Shown: piece after piece, positions 25,561 to 37,640 of the stretch
How positions within the stretch are numbered: position 1 is the first letter of the stretch
Layout: every line of letters starts with the position of its first letter
Assembly (NCBI RefSeq): GCF_022539315.1
Contig: NC_066334.1
Coordinates: forward strand, 1,612,001-1,676,000
Direction of reading: 5' to 3'
Length of the DNA: 64,000 nt
Source of the DNA: Serinus canaria
Taxonomy: Eukaryota; Chordata; Aves; Passeriformes; Fringillidae
The notes under the pieces: model-generated
Databases searched by the model: none
What the model was told of the DNA's origin: nothing
Seen by the model: the letters and a program-made list of their open reading frames with translations, nothing else
Program-made: the position numbers and the translations under genes

Positions 25561-26110
25561 GGGGCGGGCAGGGGCCAGCCGGGGGGGTTTGGGAGGGGGG
25601 AGGGCGGGGGGATGGGCGGGGGGGTAACGGAGGATGCGAGGTGGTATCGGGGGGATGGAGCGGGGGGGGATTCACGGAGGGATGCGGGGGGATGGATCCA
25701 GGGGGGAATTCGGGGCGGGAATCCGGGGGGGGATACGGGGGATGGATGGGGAGGGATCGGCGGGGTCGTGCCGGGATGCGGGGGGGATTCACGGAGGGAT
25801 CGGGGGATGGATCCGGGGGGGAATTCGGGGGAGGGATGGACTGGGGGGGGTGCAAGGGGAGGATGGATTGAGGGGGTGCAGGGGGAGATTCACGGAGGGA
25901 TCGGGGGATGGATCCAGGGGGGATGATGGATTGAGGGGGAATTCGGGGGGGGATGGATTGGGGGGGGATGCAGGGGAAGATTTACGGAGGGACGGCGGGG
26001 ATGGATCGGGGAGCGGGGGGGATGCAGGGATGGATTTGGGGGGCCGGAGGATGCTGAGGGCTGTGGGGGATGGAAGGGGGGGAGGGGTCACGGGGGTGCG
26101 GGGAGGGCGG
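25561..26110. repeat. G-rich imperfect minisatellite upstream of IGSF21
   Basis: Repeats of GGGGGATGGATCC, GGGAATTCGGGGG and GATTCACGGAGGGATC. The plus strand is strongly G-skewed with many runs of five or more G, giving G-quadruplex potential. On the IGSF21 strand it is C-rich and lies upstream of the start. Confidence 0.88.
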
Positions 26111-26184
26111 GAGGGGCACAGGACGGGATGGGGGAGGGGCGGTGAGGAGGGGGGACACGGAGGGGTGGGGGTGACACGGACGCA

Positions 26185-26705
26185 GGAGGGGCTGGATGCA
26201 GGCAGGGATGTGGGATGGGGCTGGGATGCGGGGTTGGGATGCAGGCAGGGATGTGGGGTGCAGGGTTGGGATGCAGGGTTGGGATATGTGGGGTGCAGAA
26301 TAAGGAGCAGGATGCAGACAGAGATGTGGAATCCAGGATGAGACTGGGATGCAGGCAGGGATGTGGGGTGCAGGGTTGGGATGCAGGCAGTTGGGATAAG
26401 CAAATGTGGGAATGCAGGATGGGGTTGGGTGCGGATGGATGCAGGTTGGATGCAGGTGGATATGTGGGGTGCCAGATAAGACAGGGATGTGGAGTCCAGG
26501 ATGGGATTGGGATGCAGGCAGGAATGTGGGATGTAGGGTTGGAATATGGTCAGGGATGTGGGATACAGGATAGGGAGCAGGATCCAGACAGGGATATGGG
26601 GTACATGACAGGTTGGGATGCAGGAGGGGCTGGGATGCAGGATGGGGTTGGGATTCAGGATAAGGAGCAGGATGCAGGCAGGGATGTGGGATCCAGGATC
26701 CAGGA
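26185..26705. repeat. about 21-30-bp minisatellite
   Basis: Imperfect units of GGGATGCAGGCAGGGATGTG and GGGTTGGGATGCAG with variable spacing. Confidence 0.9.
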
Positions 26706-28659
26706 GCAGGGACCCACAGGATCCACAGGATCCACTGGGATCAGCGCCTTCCCCCTGCCCCCTCTCCCCTTGGCAATTCCTGCCTCCCTGAACCCCCAGA
26801 TCCAGCCTGGAGCAATCCCAGACTCCCCAAAATCCCACCCTGGCTGGGATCCCAACCCCTCCAGGGCCCTGCCCCACAGCTTTTCCTGGTTTCCCTTCAC
26901 TCTCAGACTTCAGGAAGATGCCAGGATTCCTTGGGAAGAGGGGTTGGGATGCCTGGGGCTTCCTGAGAGCAGAAGAGCTGGAGATCCACATCCCTTTTCT
27001 TACAAAAATCCACTTTTTCATCCCTTATTCCCACTTCTGGGTTGTCTCCCAGTCTTCCTAAATCCTTTCCTTCCAGCCCTCCATCCCCACCCACTCCCAA
27101 AATCCCAGGGGAATTCCTGACTTCCAGCTGGACAAAGCCAATTCCATGGAAAAACCCCCAAAACCTGCTCAGAATCCTCTTTTGGGGCTGGAATTTGGGG
27201 AAAAACATCCGGACAAAAGTCTGTCCTGGGGTGGGGCTGGCAAACAGCCGGAATTCCACTGAGGGGGAAAGTCCTGGATGGGGTCAGCCCGTGGTGATGG
27301 ATTTGGGCATTTCTGACTCCTGCTGGTTCCTGCCAGGGAGGTTTTTTGGGAATCGAGTCCCAGCAGTTTGGATCAGACAGGAGTTACCAGTTGGGCTGGA
27401 ATTCCAGCTGTTCCCAACCCCCTGAAAGACAATTTCTTGGAAAACCCACCCGTTTTCCCTCCCAGGATCCTCTTTTGGGGCTCTGGTTGGGAAAAATCTC
27501 CGGGACAAAATTTTGGAATGACCCATCCCTCAATGCCTGGAAATCCGGGATAAAACCAAATCCAATCCCAGATTCCCAAGTTCATTTTCCTCCTTGTGAG
27601 GAGTTTTCCATGAGAAACAAAACCACCAGGAGCCAAAAATTCCCAAATCCATCACCACGGGTTGACCCAATCCAGGACTGGCTGAGGGGGCCTAAGGTCT
27701 GGCTCTTCCATTCCATTTTTCCACGGAAAAAGGCAACAATCCCAACATTCTGCTCTCCCAGCATTCCTGCTTTCCTCAGCCAGGGCTGTTTCCATGCTTG
27801 GAACATTCCTTTGAATGGGAGCCATTTTTGGGAAGCTGGGAACTGCTTCCCAAAGACCCGACAGCTCCTTAGACAACAAAAACAAACCCGGATTTTAAAA
27901 ATTCCCACAGTTCCACAGCTTCCCAATGGGAATTTCAGCCCCTTTCAGCACAACCTCACCCACGATCTGGTGGGAGAAGGGTAAAGGGGAAAAACCCGGA
28001 ATGTTGGGAGCGGGATTCGCTTGCTGGAGGCAAAGCTTCCTTGGCAGCCTCCAGATTCCGTGGGGAATTCCCGGGAGCGGCTCCCAGGAGATGGGAGCAG
28101 ACAGAGAGCCCGGGAAGTCGGACAGGAAGCCCTGGAAACCGCGGGATGCGAATTCCGCCGTGTCCGGATCGCTCCCATTTCCCCCTGCTTTTAATTCCCT
28201 GTGGATCCAGTGGCTGGTGGGAGCTCCCTTGGAATGCCCCGGGGAATTCCTGGCCTTGGGAAGGGAGGGAATCAGTGGCGAATGCTGCTCCTGCCTCATC
28301 CAAATGATTATTCCCATTTTTTTCCATAATTAGGGATTCCCCCGCGTTCCCTTCCAAAGCTGGATCCCTTCACTCCCGAAAAGAGCCATTCCTGTTTTCA
28401 GATGGAGCTGGTGCCCTCCCGTCCTTCCCAGATTCCCAAGGGATCGATCCAGCCTGGAAAACCAGGCCTGAGCCTCATTCCAGGTGTCCCTTGGGAACAG
28501 CCGGAATCCGGGACAGAACATTCCAGGTGAGGCTCCTCCATCTGCCCTCAGAGGTGGGAATTTGGGCCAAAAAAAGCTCCCAAGGGGAAAATTCTCCAGT
28601 TTCGCTTTTTCCCGACCTTTCCAGAACAAATCCAGGGGCTGGATCTCAAATGAGAGAAG
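26706..28659. other. Intergenic, unique sequence
   Basis: No exon, RNA gene or identifiable mobile element on either strand. Confidence 0.6.
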
Positions 28660-28862
28660 AAAATCCCAAATTGAGCAGGAATGTCCCACATTTTGGAGAG
28701 AAAGTCCCAAACTCTGGGGAGAAATGCTCAAACTGGAAGAGAAAACCTCAGATTTAGAGAGAAAGTCCCAAATTTTGGGGAGAAAGTCCCAAATTTAGAG
28801 AAAAAAATTCCCAGATTGAAAGACAAAGTCCCAGATCCAGGGGTAAAGTCCCAAATTTGGAA
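28660..28862. repeat. about 20-25-bp minisatellite
   Basis: Imperfect units AGAGAAAGTCCCAAATTTGG, about nine copies with decay at both ends. Confidence 0.88.
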
Positions 28863-30726
28863 TAACCAGGAATTTATTCCAGAGCATCATCCTGGGGAGC
28901 CAACCCCAGGGAGGAAGTTTTGATGGAACGTCGCCTCAGAAAAATTTCAGGAATTTTGGAGCAGGAAATCCCTCCTGGAATGGGGTTTGGAAAGGAGGAG
29001 CAAACGAAAAATGGGAGGATTGGGATGAAAAATTCCCTGGTGAAAAAATCCGGGAATGGAACTGGGAAAATCCAAGAGTGGGAGTGAGGAAAGGCCGGGA
29101 AGATCCAGCGCTCCCAGAGCTGAGCTGGTCACCGGCTCAACCACCGGGAAAAATCCAAGGAGATGGAAAAAATCAAGGAATGGGGATGGGGAAAAAAGGG
29201 AAAACTCAAGGCTCCCAAAGAATTTGGAATTTTAACTGGAATTTCCCTGGAATTGAGGGGATGAAGGATGGAGTGGCATTCCCTGTGAAGTCCCACGGGA
29301 TTTTTTGGGATTGATCTGGTTCCTTAGTGGAGAAGCCTGGAAAAAAGCGGGAAAAGGGGGAATATTCCCAATTCCAAACAGGCCTGGTGAAGGGGGAGGA
29401 GTTGGAGCTGAGCCCCAAAATTCCTGCCTGGATGGTGGATTTGGGATTTCAGCCGGATTTGGGATTTCATCCCACAATTTGGGGAGTGAGGAATGATTGG
29501 AATTTATCCTGGAGGGATCCAGGAAGCCAGATGGGAACAGGGGGTTGGTTTTTCGGGAAGTAGGGCCAGAAATTCTGGTTTGGGAATATTTAGGGATAAA
29601 ACGGGATCAGTGCCTGGATGTGGAATTTTTGGGATAGAGGGGAAGGATGGGGGATCCTGAGCCTGCTTCCGCAGCGCTGGCACTTGGCAGCTCCTAAAAA
29701 TTCCCAAAAATTCCCAAAAAATCCTTAATCTCCTCATTCCCTGCTCAGAGCCACTTCCAATGGGGAATTTTCCAGTGCAAATCCCAAAACCCACCTGGCT
29801 GCAGTGCCAGCCAACGGGGATAACCCCTCAGAGCATTTTCCAGCCCCAAATCCCACCCATGGAATGCTCTCCCATCCCAGTGGACACGGACAGAGGGAAA
29901 ACCCCTTGGAAAAGCAGGAACAGTTCTGCACCAGCATGCTGTTCCCCAAAAAGTTGGGATTTTAGGAAATCTTAGGATATTTCCGACATTTTTTGGCAGC
30001 ATTCCTGGCTTTGCACAGGTCCCTCCTTCCTGCTGCTTGGTTTTCCTGGTTTTTCATGGAATTTTTCCCTGCAGTGACGCGAGGTCCCCAAGCCCAGCCC
30101 CACTTCCATCTCATCCCAGAGATTTCCAGGATTATTTTGGGATGTCCATCCCCATCTTTCCCTTCCCGAGGCCTCTCAGGTCCTCTTTGTTTCCAGTGCC
30201 GGAATTTCCAGGAGCAGATCCCGGGTTTATCCCGGATATTTCTATAGGTAACAGGACAATATAAGCATTTTTCCTGGGAATTCACTCACTAGGGGATTTC
30301 CTTGGGAATTTGGAGATTCCTGCCCTGAACACTGGGACATTCCCAAACTGGGAATGCCGCTGGGAGCTTCTCCAGCTCTGCCTCCATCCCCAAACCTTGG
30401 GAAGAGCCCAGGCCAGGAAGGCCCAGCGGGATCAGTGGGATGGGACTGGTCCCTGGAGCGTGGCCGAAGCGGATCCAGCGGGATTCCCACACCTGGCACC
30501 GGGATGAGCGGCTTTTCCAGACATTTCCCGCCCCAAAGGCTCGGGAGCAAACAGAGCCAGGGCTGTGCAAGCAGAGATGCCGTGGGAGGGATCCCGGGAT
30601 ATTGACGCTCCTGGAAAAACAATCCCACATTCCCAGCTGGCATCTCCCAGCACGGCTCATCCCCGATTCCCAAATTCTTCCCCATCCCGCATTCCTGGTT
30701 TGGCTTCCCATTGGGGAATTCCTGCT
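28863..30726. other. Intergenic, unique sequence
   Basis: No gene or clear mobile element recognised. Confidence 0.6.
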
Positions 30727-30970
30727 GCCTCCATAGCCCAGAGGGATCACTCTGCTTCCTTTGGGAATTCCATATCCTGGAGGGATTTTTCCACTTCCAT
30801 TGGGAATTCCATATCCTGGAGGGATCGTTCCAATTCCTTTGGGAATTCCCTAACCTGGACGGATCGCTCCACTTCCTTTGGGAATTCCATATCCTGGAGG
30901 GATTGTTCCACTTCCTTTGGGAATTCCATATCCTGGAGGGATCGCTCCGCTTCCATTGGGAATTCCTCCA
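30727..30970. repeat. 39-bp minisatellite, 6 copies
   Basis: TTGGGAATTCC recurs at about 30761, 30800, 30839 and 30878, and the unit also contains ATATCCTGGAGGGATCG. A 39-bp unit is 13 codons, so frames stay open in both directions. Confidence 0.93.
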
Positions 30971-31689
30971 GGGAGGAGGTGTCAGTGTCACTGCTCAGAA
31001 ACTTGGGAATTGCTGTCAAATCCTGCCCCGATCCTCCCATCCCGGTACCTTCCCGTTTTCCCATCTCCCATCTTCCCGCCTTCCCATATTTCCATCTTCC
31101 CATCACTGCAGGAGCAGCCGGAGCAGGAGCTGGGACAGGAACCATCCAGGTGGAAGTGTCCAAATTCCAGCGGGATGAATCCAGCTCCCATCTCCAGGAG
31201 AATCCCGGTGCTTCCTTCTCCATGAACTCCATGGAAAGCAGCGTTTGGATCCCAGCACGGGACCCTTGGAGCTGGAAAATCCCACCTGGATTTTCCCATT
31301 CCGGCGGCTCCCGTGGGAGCAGGGATGGTTGGGCTGCTCCAGGCTGGGGAGGAAGCAGGAATGAGGCAGGAAAACCGGGATCCTGAATCCCTCCAGTTTT
31401 CCCTTCCGTCTCTTCCTGCTCCTCCCATCCCTGCTCCAGCTCCCGGCACCGGGAGCGGGATGAGCCGGGGATTGCAGATCCTGGGGAAGGAATTTCATAA
31501 ACATGGAAATGGCTGATCCTTGGGTGGGAAGGGGTGGGAATGAGGGATTGGATCCATCCAAACACCTGGAAAAGAGGTGGAGGAAGCAGGGCTGGGAAAA
31601 ACAGGAAAAAAGGGATCTGAGGGTGACAAGGGAAGATTTTATTGGAAAATGAATCCAAACCATTGCACAGAGGAAGGGGAAATATTCCA
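30971..31689. other. Intergenic, unique sequence
   Basis: Nothing recognised. Confidence 0.6.
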
Positions 31690-32050
31690 GAAAAGAGATT
31701 CCAAATCCAGATAATTCATCCCAAATCTGGAAAATAGATCCCTGATCCGCAAAATACATCCCAAATCCAGAAAATATGTCCCAAATCCACAAAATAGATC
31801 CCAAAACTACAAAATATATCTTGGATCTGGAAAACAGACCTGAAATCCACTAAATAGATCCCAAATCTGGAAAATAGATCCCAAATCCATGAAATACATC
31901 CCAAATCCATAAGATACATCCCAAACCCACAAAATAGATCCAAAATCCTGAAAATATATCCCAAAATAAATCCTAAATCCAGACAATAGACCCCGAATCC
32001 ACAAAATAAATCCCAAGTCCGGGAAATAGAGATCCCAAATCCACAAAATG
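31690..32050. repeat. about 20-bp minisatellite (ATCCCAAATCCACAAAATAG)
   Basis: About 18 imperfect copies with substitutions such as CAGAAAATA and TCTGGAAAATA. Confidence 0.92.
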
Positions 32051-32939
32051 CCGTCGCATCCCAGCTTTTTACAAGTAAAGTTTTCCCCAGGGATTTTCCC
32101 AGCATTTCTGACTCCTTCTCCAGGACCTCCCGATTCTCCGCCTTTCCCCTATCCCACATTTCCCAAGTTCCGAATTCCCGAGCTCCAGGCTCCGCTCCTG
32201 GATCCCTAAATCCAGGCCGCGGCCCTTTGGAGAGGAGTTTCTGCAGGACAAGGAGATTTGGGAACATTTCCCCCACGGAATAAATCCCAATTTTCCTTCC
32301 AGGGGCAGCCAGGAAAATTCCTTGGGAATTTCCCTTGCAGCCAAAATTTTCCCAGCTTTTCCTGCAGCCAACATTCCAAAGAGTTCCTGGAATGTGCCAC
32401 CCCCACCACCACGTTGGCAAATTCCATGGGCAAATTCCACGGGTGACTCCTGGGCGCTCCACATCCCATGGGATCACCTTTTCCAAGAGATGGGAAGGAG
32501 CTGAGGAGATCCTGGATTTCCCAGGATCCAATCCCAGGATGGAACAGAGGGGAGGAAGAGGAGGCAGGAGCCATTTTTAGGTGGAAAAGCGCCTGGAATT
32601 TCCAACTTTGGAGCTTGACCGGAGGACAGGACCGGCCCTGGATGGGTTTTAGGAGGAATTTCTCCATCCTGGGAATGTTCGGCTGTTGGGAAGCTCTGGA
32701 GTCGTTATCTCCACACAATTTAATTAAAGTCTGGCGTTAATGACACAATGGCCACTAATTAATTTAATTAATTTAATTAATTTTAAATCAATTTAATTAA
32801 TTCTCGCTCCTGCACAGGAGATTTGGGGGGAAGGAGGGATTTTTTTGGTTGGGAAGGAAAATTGAATTCCAGCCCTGGAAGTGCAGAGGGTCCTTGGGAA
32901 GCAAAGGGATTTGGGAATGTGTGGGGAGCATCCAGGATT
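32051..32939. other. Intergenic, unique, with TTAATTAA-rich patch
   Basis: No gene recognised. 32718-32806 is very AT-rich with five or more overlapping TTAATTAA/TAATTA motifs. This may be simple sequence or a cluster of homeodomain-type sites. Confidence 0.55.
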
Positions 32940-33238
32940 GGGAACAGGGAATGTTTCTGGGAATATCGACTGGGAACCAGGAAAATGGACTGAGAACTGG
33001 GAATATTGGCTGGGAACTGGGAATATTGGCCGGGAACTGGGAATATTGGCCGGGAATTGGGAGTATTGGCTGGGAATTGGGAATATTGACTGGGAACTGG
33101 GAATACTGGGATATTGGCCGGGAACTGGGAATACTGGCCGGGAATTGGGAATATTGACTGGGAACTGGGAATACTGACTGGGAACTGGGAATGTTGGCTG
33201 GGAACTGGGAATACTGGCTGGGAACTAGGAATGTTGGT
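32940..33238. repeat. 20-bp minisatellite (GGGAACTGGGAATATTGGC)
   Basis: About 14 copies, 20-21 bp each, with internal variants (GGGAATTGG, ATACTGG). Confidence 0.95.
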
Positions 33239-33344
33239 GGCACAAAGCAGCACCAGGCAGGGACCAGAAACGGGGACGTCTCCGGCTGGTTCCACTCCCA
33301 CCTGGTCATGGAAAGATGGGAACAGGCTGTGATGACTCTGGAAT

Positions 33345-33545
33345 TCTTTAGGATGGGTTGGGAAGGACCTGGAAGCTGATCCCCTTCCAATCCACTTCCC
33401 ACACGTGGCTCCAAGTCCCAGTGTCCAGCCTGGCCTTGGGCACATCCAGGGATCCCGGGGCAGCCACAGCTGCTCTGGAATTCCATCCCAGGGCCTCGCC
33501 ACCTTCCCAGGGAAGGATTTATCCCAATTATCCCATCTAACCCAG
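33345..33545 (-). mobile_element. CR1 LINE 3'-end fragment
   Basis: The plus strand reads GGTTGGGAAGGACCT, GTGGCTCCAAGTCCCAGTG, CCAGCCTGGCCTTGGGCAC, AGGGCCTCGCCACCTTCCC and ATTATCCCATCTAA, the reverse complement of the avian CR1 3' end. A second CR1 tail follows immediately to the right in the same orientation. Confidence 0.88.
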
Positions 33546-33547
33546 CA

Positions 33548-33685
33548 CACGGAATCTTGGAATGCTTCAGGTTGGAAAAATTCAATCCCAGGGTGCTCCA
33601 AGCCCTGTCCTTGGACACTCCAGGGATGGAGCAGCCCCAGATCCCTGGATAAGCTGTGCCAGGACCTCCCCATCCCGGTTATTCC
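33548..33685 (-). mobile_element. Second CR1 LINE 3'-end fragment, adjacent
   Basis: Starts GGAATCTTGGAATG, then CAGGTTGGAAAAATTCAATCC, GTGCTCCAAGCCCTGTCC, TTGGACACTCCAGGGATG and CTGTGCCAGGACCTCCCC. This is another minus-strand CR1 tail, giving two tails in tandem by nested or neighbouring insertion. Confidence 0.82.
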
Positions 33686-34860
33686 TACAGCATCAAGCAG
33701 GAATTTTGGGATGAGGCAGAACTTTGGGATAGAAACAATTCCTGCTGCTCCAATCGCGGCACAAAAATCCAGGGACAGAAGATGAAACTCCTTGGAATGA
33801 CACCGAAATCCGCCTTTCCTCCCGAAATAACTTCCCAGGCCGCAGCCCAGCTCCGAGCTGTCACTTCTCTGGGAGCAATCCCTCTCCGCCCAATCCGGCT
33901 CTTTCAAGAGGAATTATTCCCGCTCGGAGCCGCCACGGCTCCGAACGTTCCGCGGTGATTTCAGCTCCGCGCTTCCACCTCGTCAGCAGAGCAGGGATTT
34001 GGGAATTCTGCTTCCCCTCCCTCCCCCCGGCCAGCTTTTGGCTGCTGGGAGATTTCCCGGCTTTCGGCCTCAGCTTCCCTGGAATTTGGAGATAACGAGG
34101 CCCAAATTCCTTTGATCTCTTGAATTCCGGCACCCCGGCTCCGCTGCTCCTCCTAAATCCACGTGGGGGGAATTAAAGATGGAATTTTCTCATCCCAGGG
34201 TGGAGTCTGGAAGTTTTCCAGGGGTCCAGGGAAGTTCTGCAGCTTGGAGAAAACTCCCGGAATTTTTGGGTCTGTTTTTACTGATTTTCTCCCCTGCATA
34301 TCCAAATAAATCCCCACATTCCAAAGGGTTTCTTGGGGGGAATCTCCAGAAGATCCCATTTTCCCACAAGGAAACCAGACTTGGAAAATTCAGGAAACTT
34401 CCCAGGCTTGGGAAATCTGGGAATGGTTATTTTGTGGAGATGTTGGAAACACTTGGCAATTCCAGCTGCTCCAAGCCTGGAATTGCCATCGCAGGGTCCC
34501 AGACATCCCTAAAAGTCCAGGTTTGTCCCAGCTGATGGATGAGGAATCCTCGCTTGAAGGCTTCAAATATCCATGAAATATCCCAAAGTCTGGGGGACGG
34601 GGGAAGATCCTGCAGGATGCTTTTCCCAGCGGCACAACCTTGACTGGGAATGTTGCAAAGACATCCCGGATAATTTGCATCCATGATTTTCCTCCTCCTC
34701 CTCCTCCTCCTCCTCAGCCATCTGCTCCCCTGGAATGGCTCCTGCTCCTTGGGGAGAAGTTTTCCAAGGTTGGAAGGAGCTGGAAAAGCTGGGATGGGAG
34801 GAGGAAGAGCCCTGGGAGGGGTTGGGAAGGGAGGGACAGAGCTGTCCCAACGGCCTTTTC
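33686..34860. other. Intergenic, unique sequence
   Basis: No gene recognised. A (CTC)n run of about eight copies is at 34688-34716. Confidence 0.6.
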
Positions 34861-34864
34861 CACA

Positions 34865-35125
34865 GGGATTGTCCCAGACTGGGCACGGAGAAAAGGCAAA
34901 GGAAAAATGAGGGGAAAAGGAGGGAAAAAGGAAAAAGGGAGGAGGAAAAAAAGGAGCAGGAAAAAAGGAGTGGGAAAAAAGGAGACAAAAGGAGGGAAGA
35001 AAGAACAAAAAAAAGAGAGGAAAAAGTAGGGAAGAAAGATGAAAAAGGAGGGAAAAGGGGGAAGAAAAGGAGGAAAAAGGAGCAGGAAAAATGAGGAAAA
35101 AAAAAAAGGAGGGGAAAAATGAGGA
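34865..35125. repeat. Purine-rich (GGAAAAA)-type low-complexity tract
   Basis: The plus strand is nearly all A and G with irregular GGAAAAAGGAG units. Long open frames on both strands are compositional. Confidence 0.92.
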
Positions 35126-35584
35126 ATGTGCTCATTGTAGATTCCAGGGTTTTTTCCAGCTATGGGAAGCTCCATAAAATTTTGAAATCCTCAGGAATAA
35201 ATTAAAATAACAAGGAAAAAAATCCCAAAGGGAGTGGCCAAGCCAGAGCTTCCCGAGGGTTGGAAGTGCAGCCATCCCAAATCCATCCCTTTGAGGCCTC
35301 CTGAGCTTTCCTTCTCCTCCGGAGCTTTGGGAATTCAGGAGAAGGGACCCGGGGGTGGCTGAGCCGATCCCTCGTGCTCTGAGTCATTCCCAGCCGGATT
35401 TAGGAGCTCTCCCACGCGCGTTCCGGGTGTCCCGGCCCACCTGGAACTGCTGACTCAGGATTGACTCCTGGTCCCACACGGCCAATTCTGGGGCATCGGG
35501 AACAGCCCGGATTCCCTGGAAAAGTGGGGGTCCGAGGATGCTCCCACTCCCTCCTGGCTGCATCCCAGCAGAGGAATCCCCTGG
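35126..35584. other. Intergenic, unique sequence
   Basis: Nothing recognised. Confidence 0.6.
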
Positions 35585-36450
35585 GATTTTCCTACCCCTT
35601 CCCGCCAGCCCGACCCCAAATTCCCAGGAACACAAATCCCATTGTCATCCCAGTACAACTTTGTTGCTTTGTTCCTGCAAAATTCCAAAAAAAAAAAAAA
35701 CCCAAAATTCCCAGGAACATGAATCCCATTGTCCTACCAGCACAACCTCACTGCTTTGCTCCTGCAAATCCCAAAAAAACCCCAAAATTCCCAGGAACAC
35801 AAATCCCATCTGCCTCAGCACAGCTGTTGATGATTTGCTCCTGCAAATCCCCAAAATTCCCACCAAAACCTCTCCTGACTGCTCCCAAAGCTGTCTCCCA
35901 GGCAGAGGAATCCCATGGGATTTTCCCACCACTTCCCAACCCCGACCTTTTGTTTCCCAACATCATCATTCCCTTTCCAATTCCAGCTTCATTCCTTCAT
36001 TCCCATCTTTCCCAGCCCATTCCCAGCTCCCTGTGGGTGCAATCCCCTAATCCCAATTAAATCCAGTTTGCACCAGGATCCCAAAATCCTGGAACCCAGA
36101 GGTTTTTCCTTCAGATCCCTCCAAGTTTCCACAGCTCCACTCGCTCTGGAAATGTTTCCATACAAAATTTGGGAATTCCAGCTCCTCCTGCTCCTTCCTT
36201 GCCTTCCTTTCCCAGAATCCTTGACGTGGCACCAGCACAACTTCCTACAAAATCCCAAACATCCCCAAATTCCCAGGAACACAAATCCTCTCATCCTCCC
36301 AGCACAATTTCTGATGCTTTGCTCCTGAAAATCCCAAAAAATCCCCGAATTTCCAGGAACACAAATCCCATTGTCATCCCAGCATCCCAACTTCACTTCT
36401 TTCCTCCTGAAAACTCCAAAAATCCCCAAATTCCCACCAAAACCTCTCCT
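35585..36450. repeat. about 85-bp imperfect tandem repeat in two blocks
   Basis: Copies of TTCCCAGGAACACAAATCCC followed by ATTGTCATCCCAGCACAAC and TTTGCTCCTGCAAA occur at about 35618, 35707, 35788, 36268 and 36347. Each block ends with TTCCCACCAAAACCTCTCCT (about 35858 and 36433), suggesting that a whole multi-copy block was itself duplicated. Confidence 0.88.
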
Positions 36451-37071
36451 CTCCTGCTTTTCCAGCAACTCCTTCCTTTGGCTTGTCTGGGAACAGATCC
36501 AATGGGATCATCCCAGACTGGGAAAACCAACCTGACCCCACAACAGGCCCGGAACTGGCAGAAATTCCCCCAAATCCTGCTCGCCACATTCCAGCTGCTC
36601 CCTGCCTTCCCAGGAGATTCCCATTCCCACTGTGACTCCCTGGCACCGGTGGATGCAGCTGCTCCTACCTTCCCAAAAAACCCTGGAATTACATAATCCC
36701 ACAAAACAGAGCTTTTTTTCCCAGCCCCCGTAGGATCCCTAGAAATCAAAACCCAGAAAAGGTGGAAAATATTCCCAGTGTGAGGTGGAGATGGAAAAAT
36801 CCACCCCCAGCTCCCATTCCCGGGGGAAGAGCGTGAGGCTCCTCCTTCGGCCGGAAGGATCCCACCGGGAATTCTCACCCCTGGATTGGGAAAGGAGCAG
36901 CTCCAGGAATTCCGGGGGATAGGAGGGAGCTGCTGCTCTGCTTCCCAAGGTGAGGAACTCTTCCCGATCCCACAAATCCATGGGGAGAGGTCAGGGAAGG
37001 TTTCCCTAAAAATCCAATTTTTTCACTGCTGGCGCATCCGAGGCTGCGTTTTCCTGGGAAAAGGGAGGTCA
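36451..37071. other. Intergenic, unique sequence
   Basis: Nothing recognised. Confidence 0.6.
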
Positions 37072-37640
37072 AGGGAAAGGGGGGGGAAGGGGGAAAAGGG
37101 GGAAATGGGGGAAAAGGGGAAAAGGGGGGAAAAGGGGGGAAAGGGGGGAAAGGGGGGAAAAGGGGGGGAAAAGGGGGGAAAAGGGGGGGAGAAAAGGGGG
37201 GGAAAAGGGGGGGAAAAGGGGGGGAAAAGGGGGGGAAAGGGGGGGAAAAAAGGGGAAAAAAAAGGGGAAACAAAAAGGGGAGAAAAAGGGGACAAAAAAG
37301 GGGAAAAAAAGGAAAAAAAAAAGGGGGAAAGGGAAAAAGGGGAGGAAAGGGGGAACGGAAAAAAAGGGGAAAAAGGGGGAAAGAAAAAGGGGGAAAAAGG
37401 GGGAAAAAGGGGGAAACAAGGGGGGAAAAAGGGGAGAAAAAGGGGGAAAAGGTAAAAAGGGGGAAAAGGGGGGAAAAAGGGGGAAAAAGGGGGAAAAAGG
37501 GTGTGTGCTGGTTTTCCATTGGAAGTACCAACAAAAGTAAATTTTTCTGAGAGGAATAAAAGGGGGAAAAAGAGGGAAAAAAATAAAAAAAGGGGAAAAA
37601 AAGGAAAAAAGCTGAGGAAAAAGAGAAAAATCTCCATCCA
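37072..37640. repeat. Polypurine tract of (GGGGGAAAA)-type units
   Basis: 37072-37501 is almost pure A/G with very regular alternation of G runs (4-7) and A runs (3-7). A short unique insert (37502-37555) separates it from an A-rich continuation to about 37640. It has strong G-quadruplex and triplex potential. The 392-residue open frame on the minus strand here is a proline/phenylalanine shadow of the repeat. Confidence 0.95.

Noticed and set aside
25789..27021. 410-codon minus-strand frame near the IGSF21 promoter
   Set aside because: Covers two minisatellites (G-rich and GGGATGCAGG units); composition explains its length.
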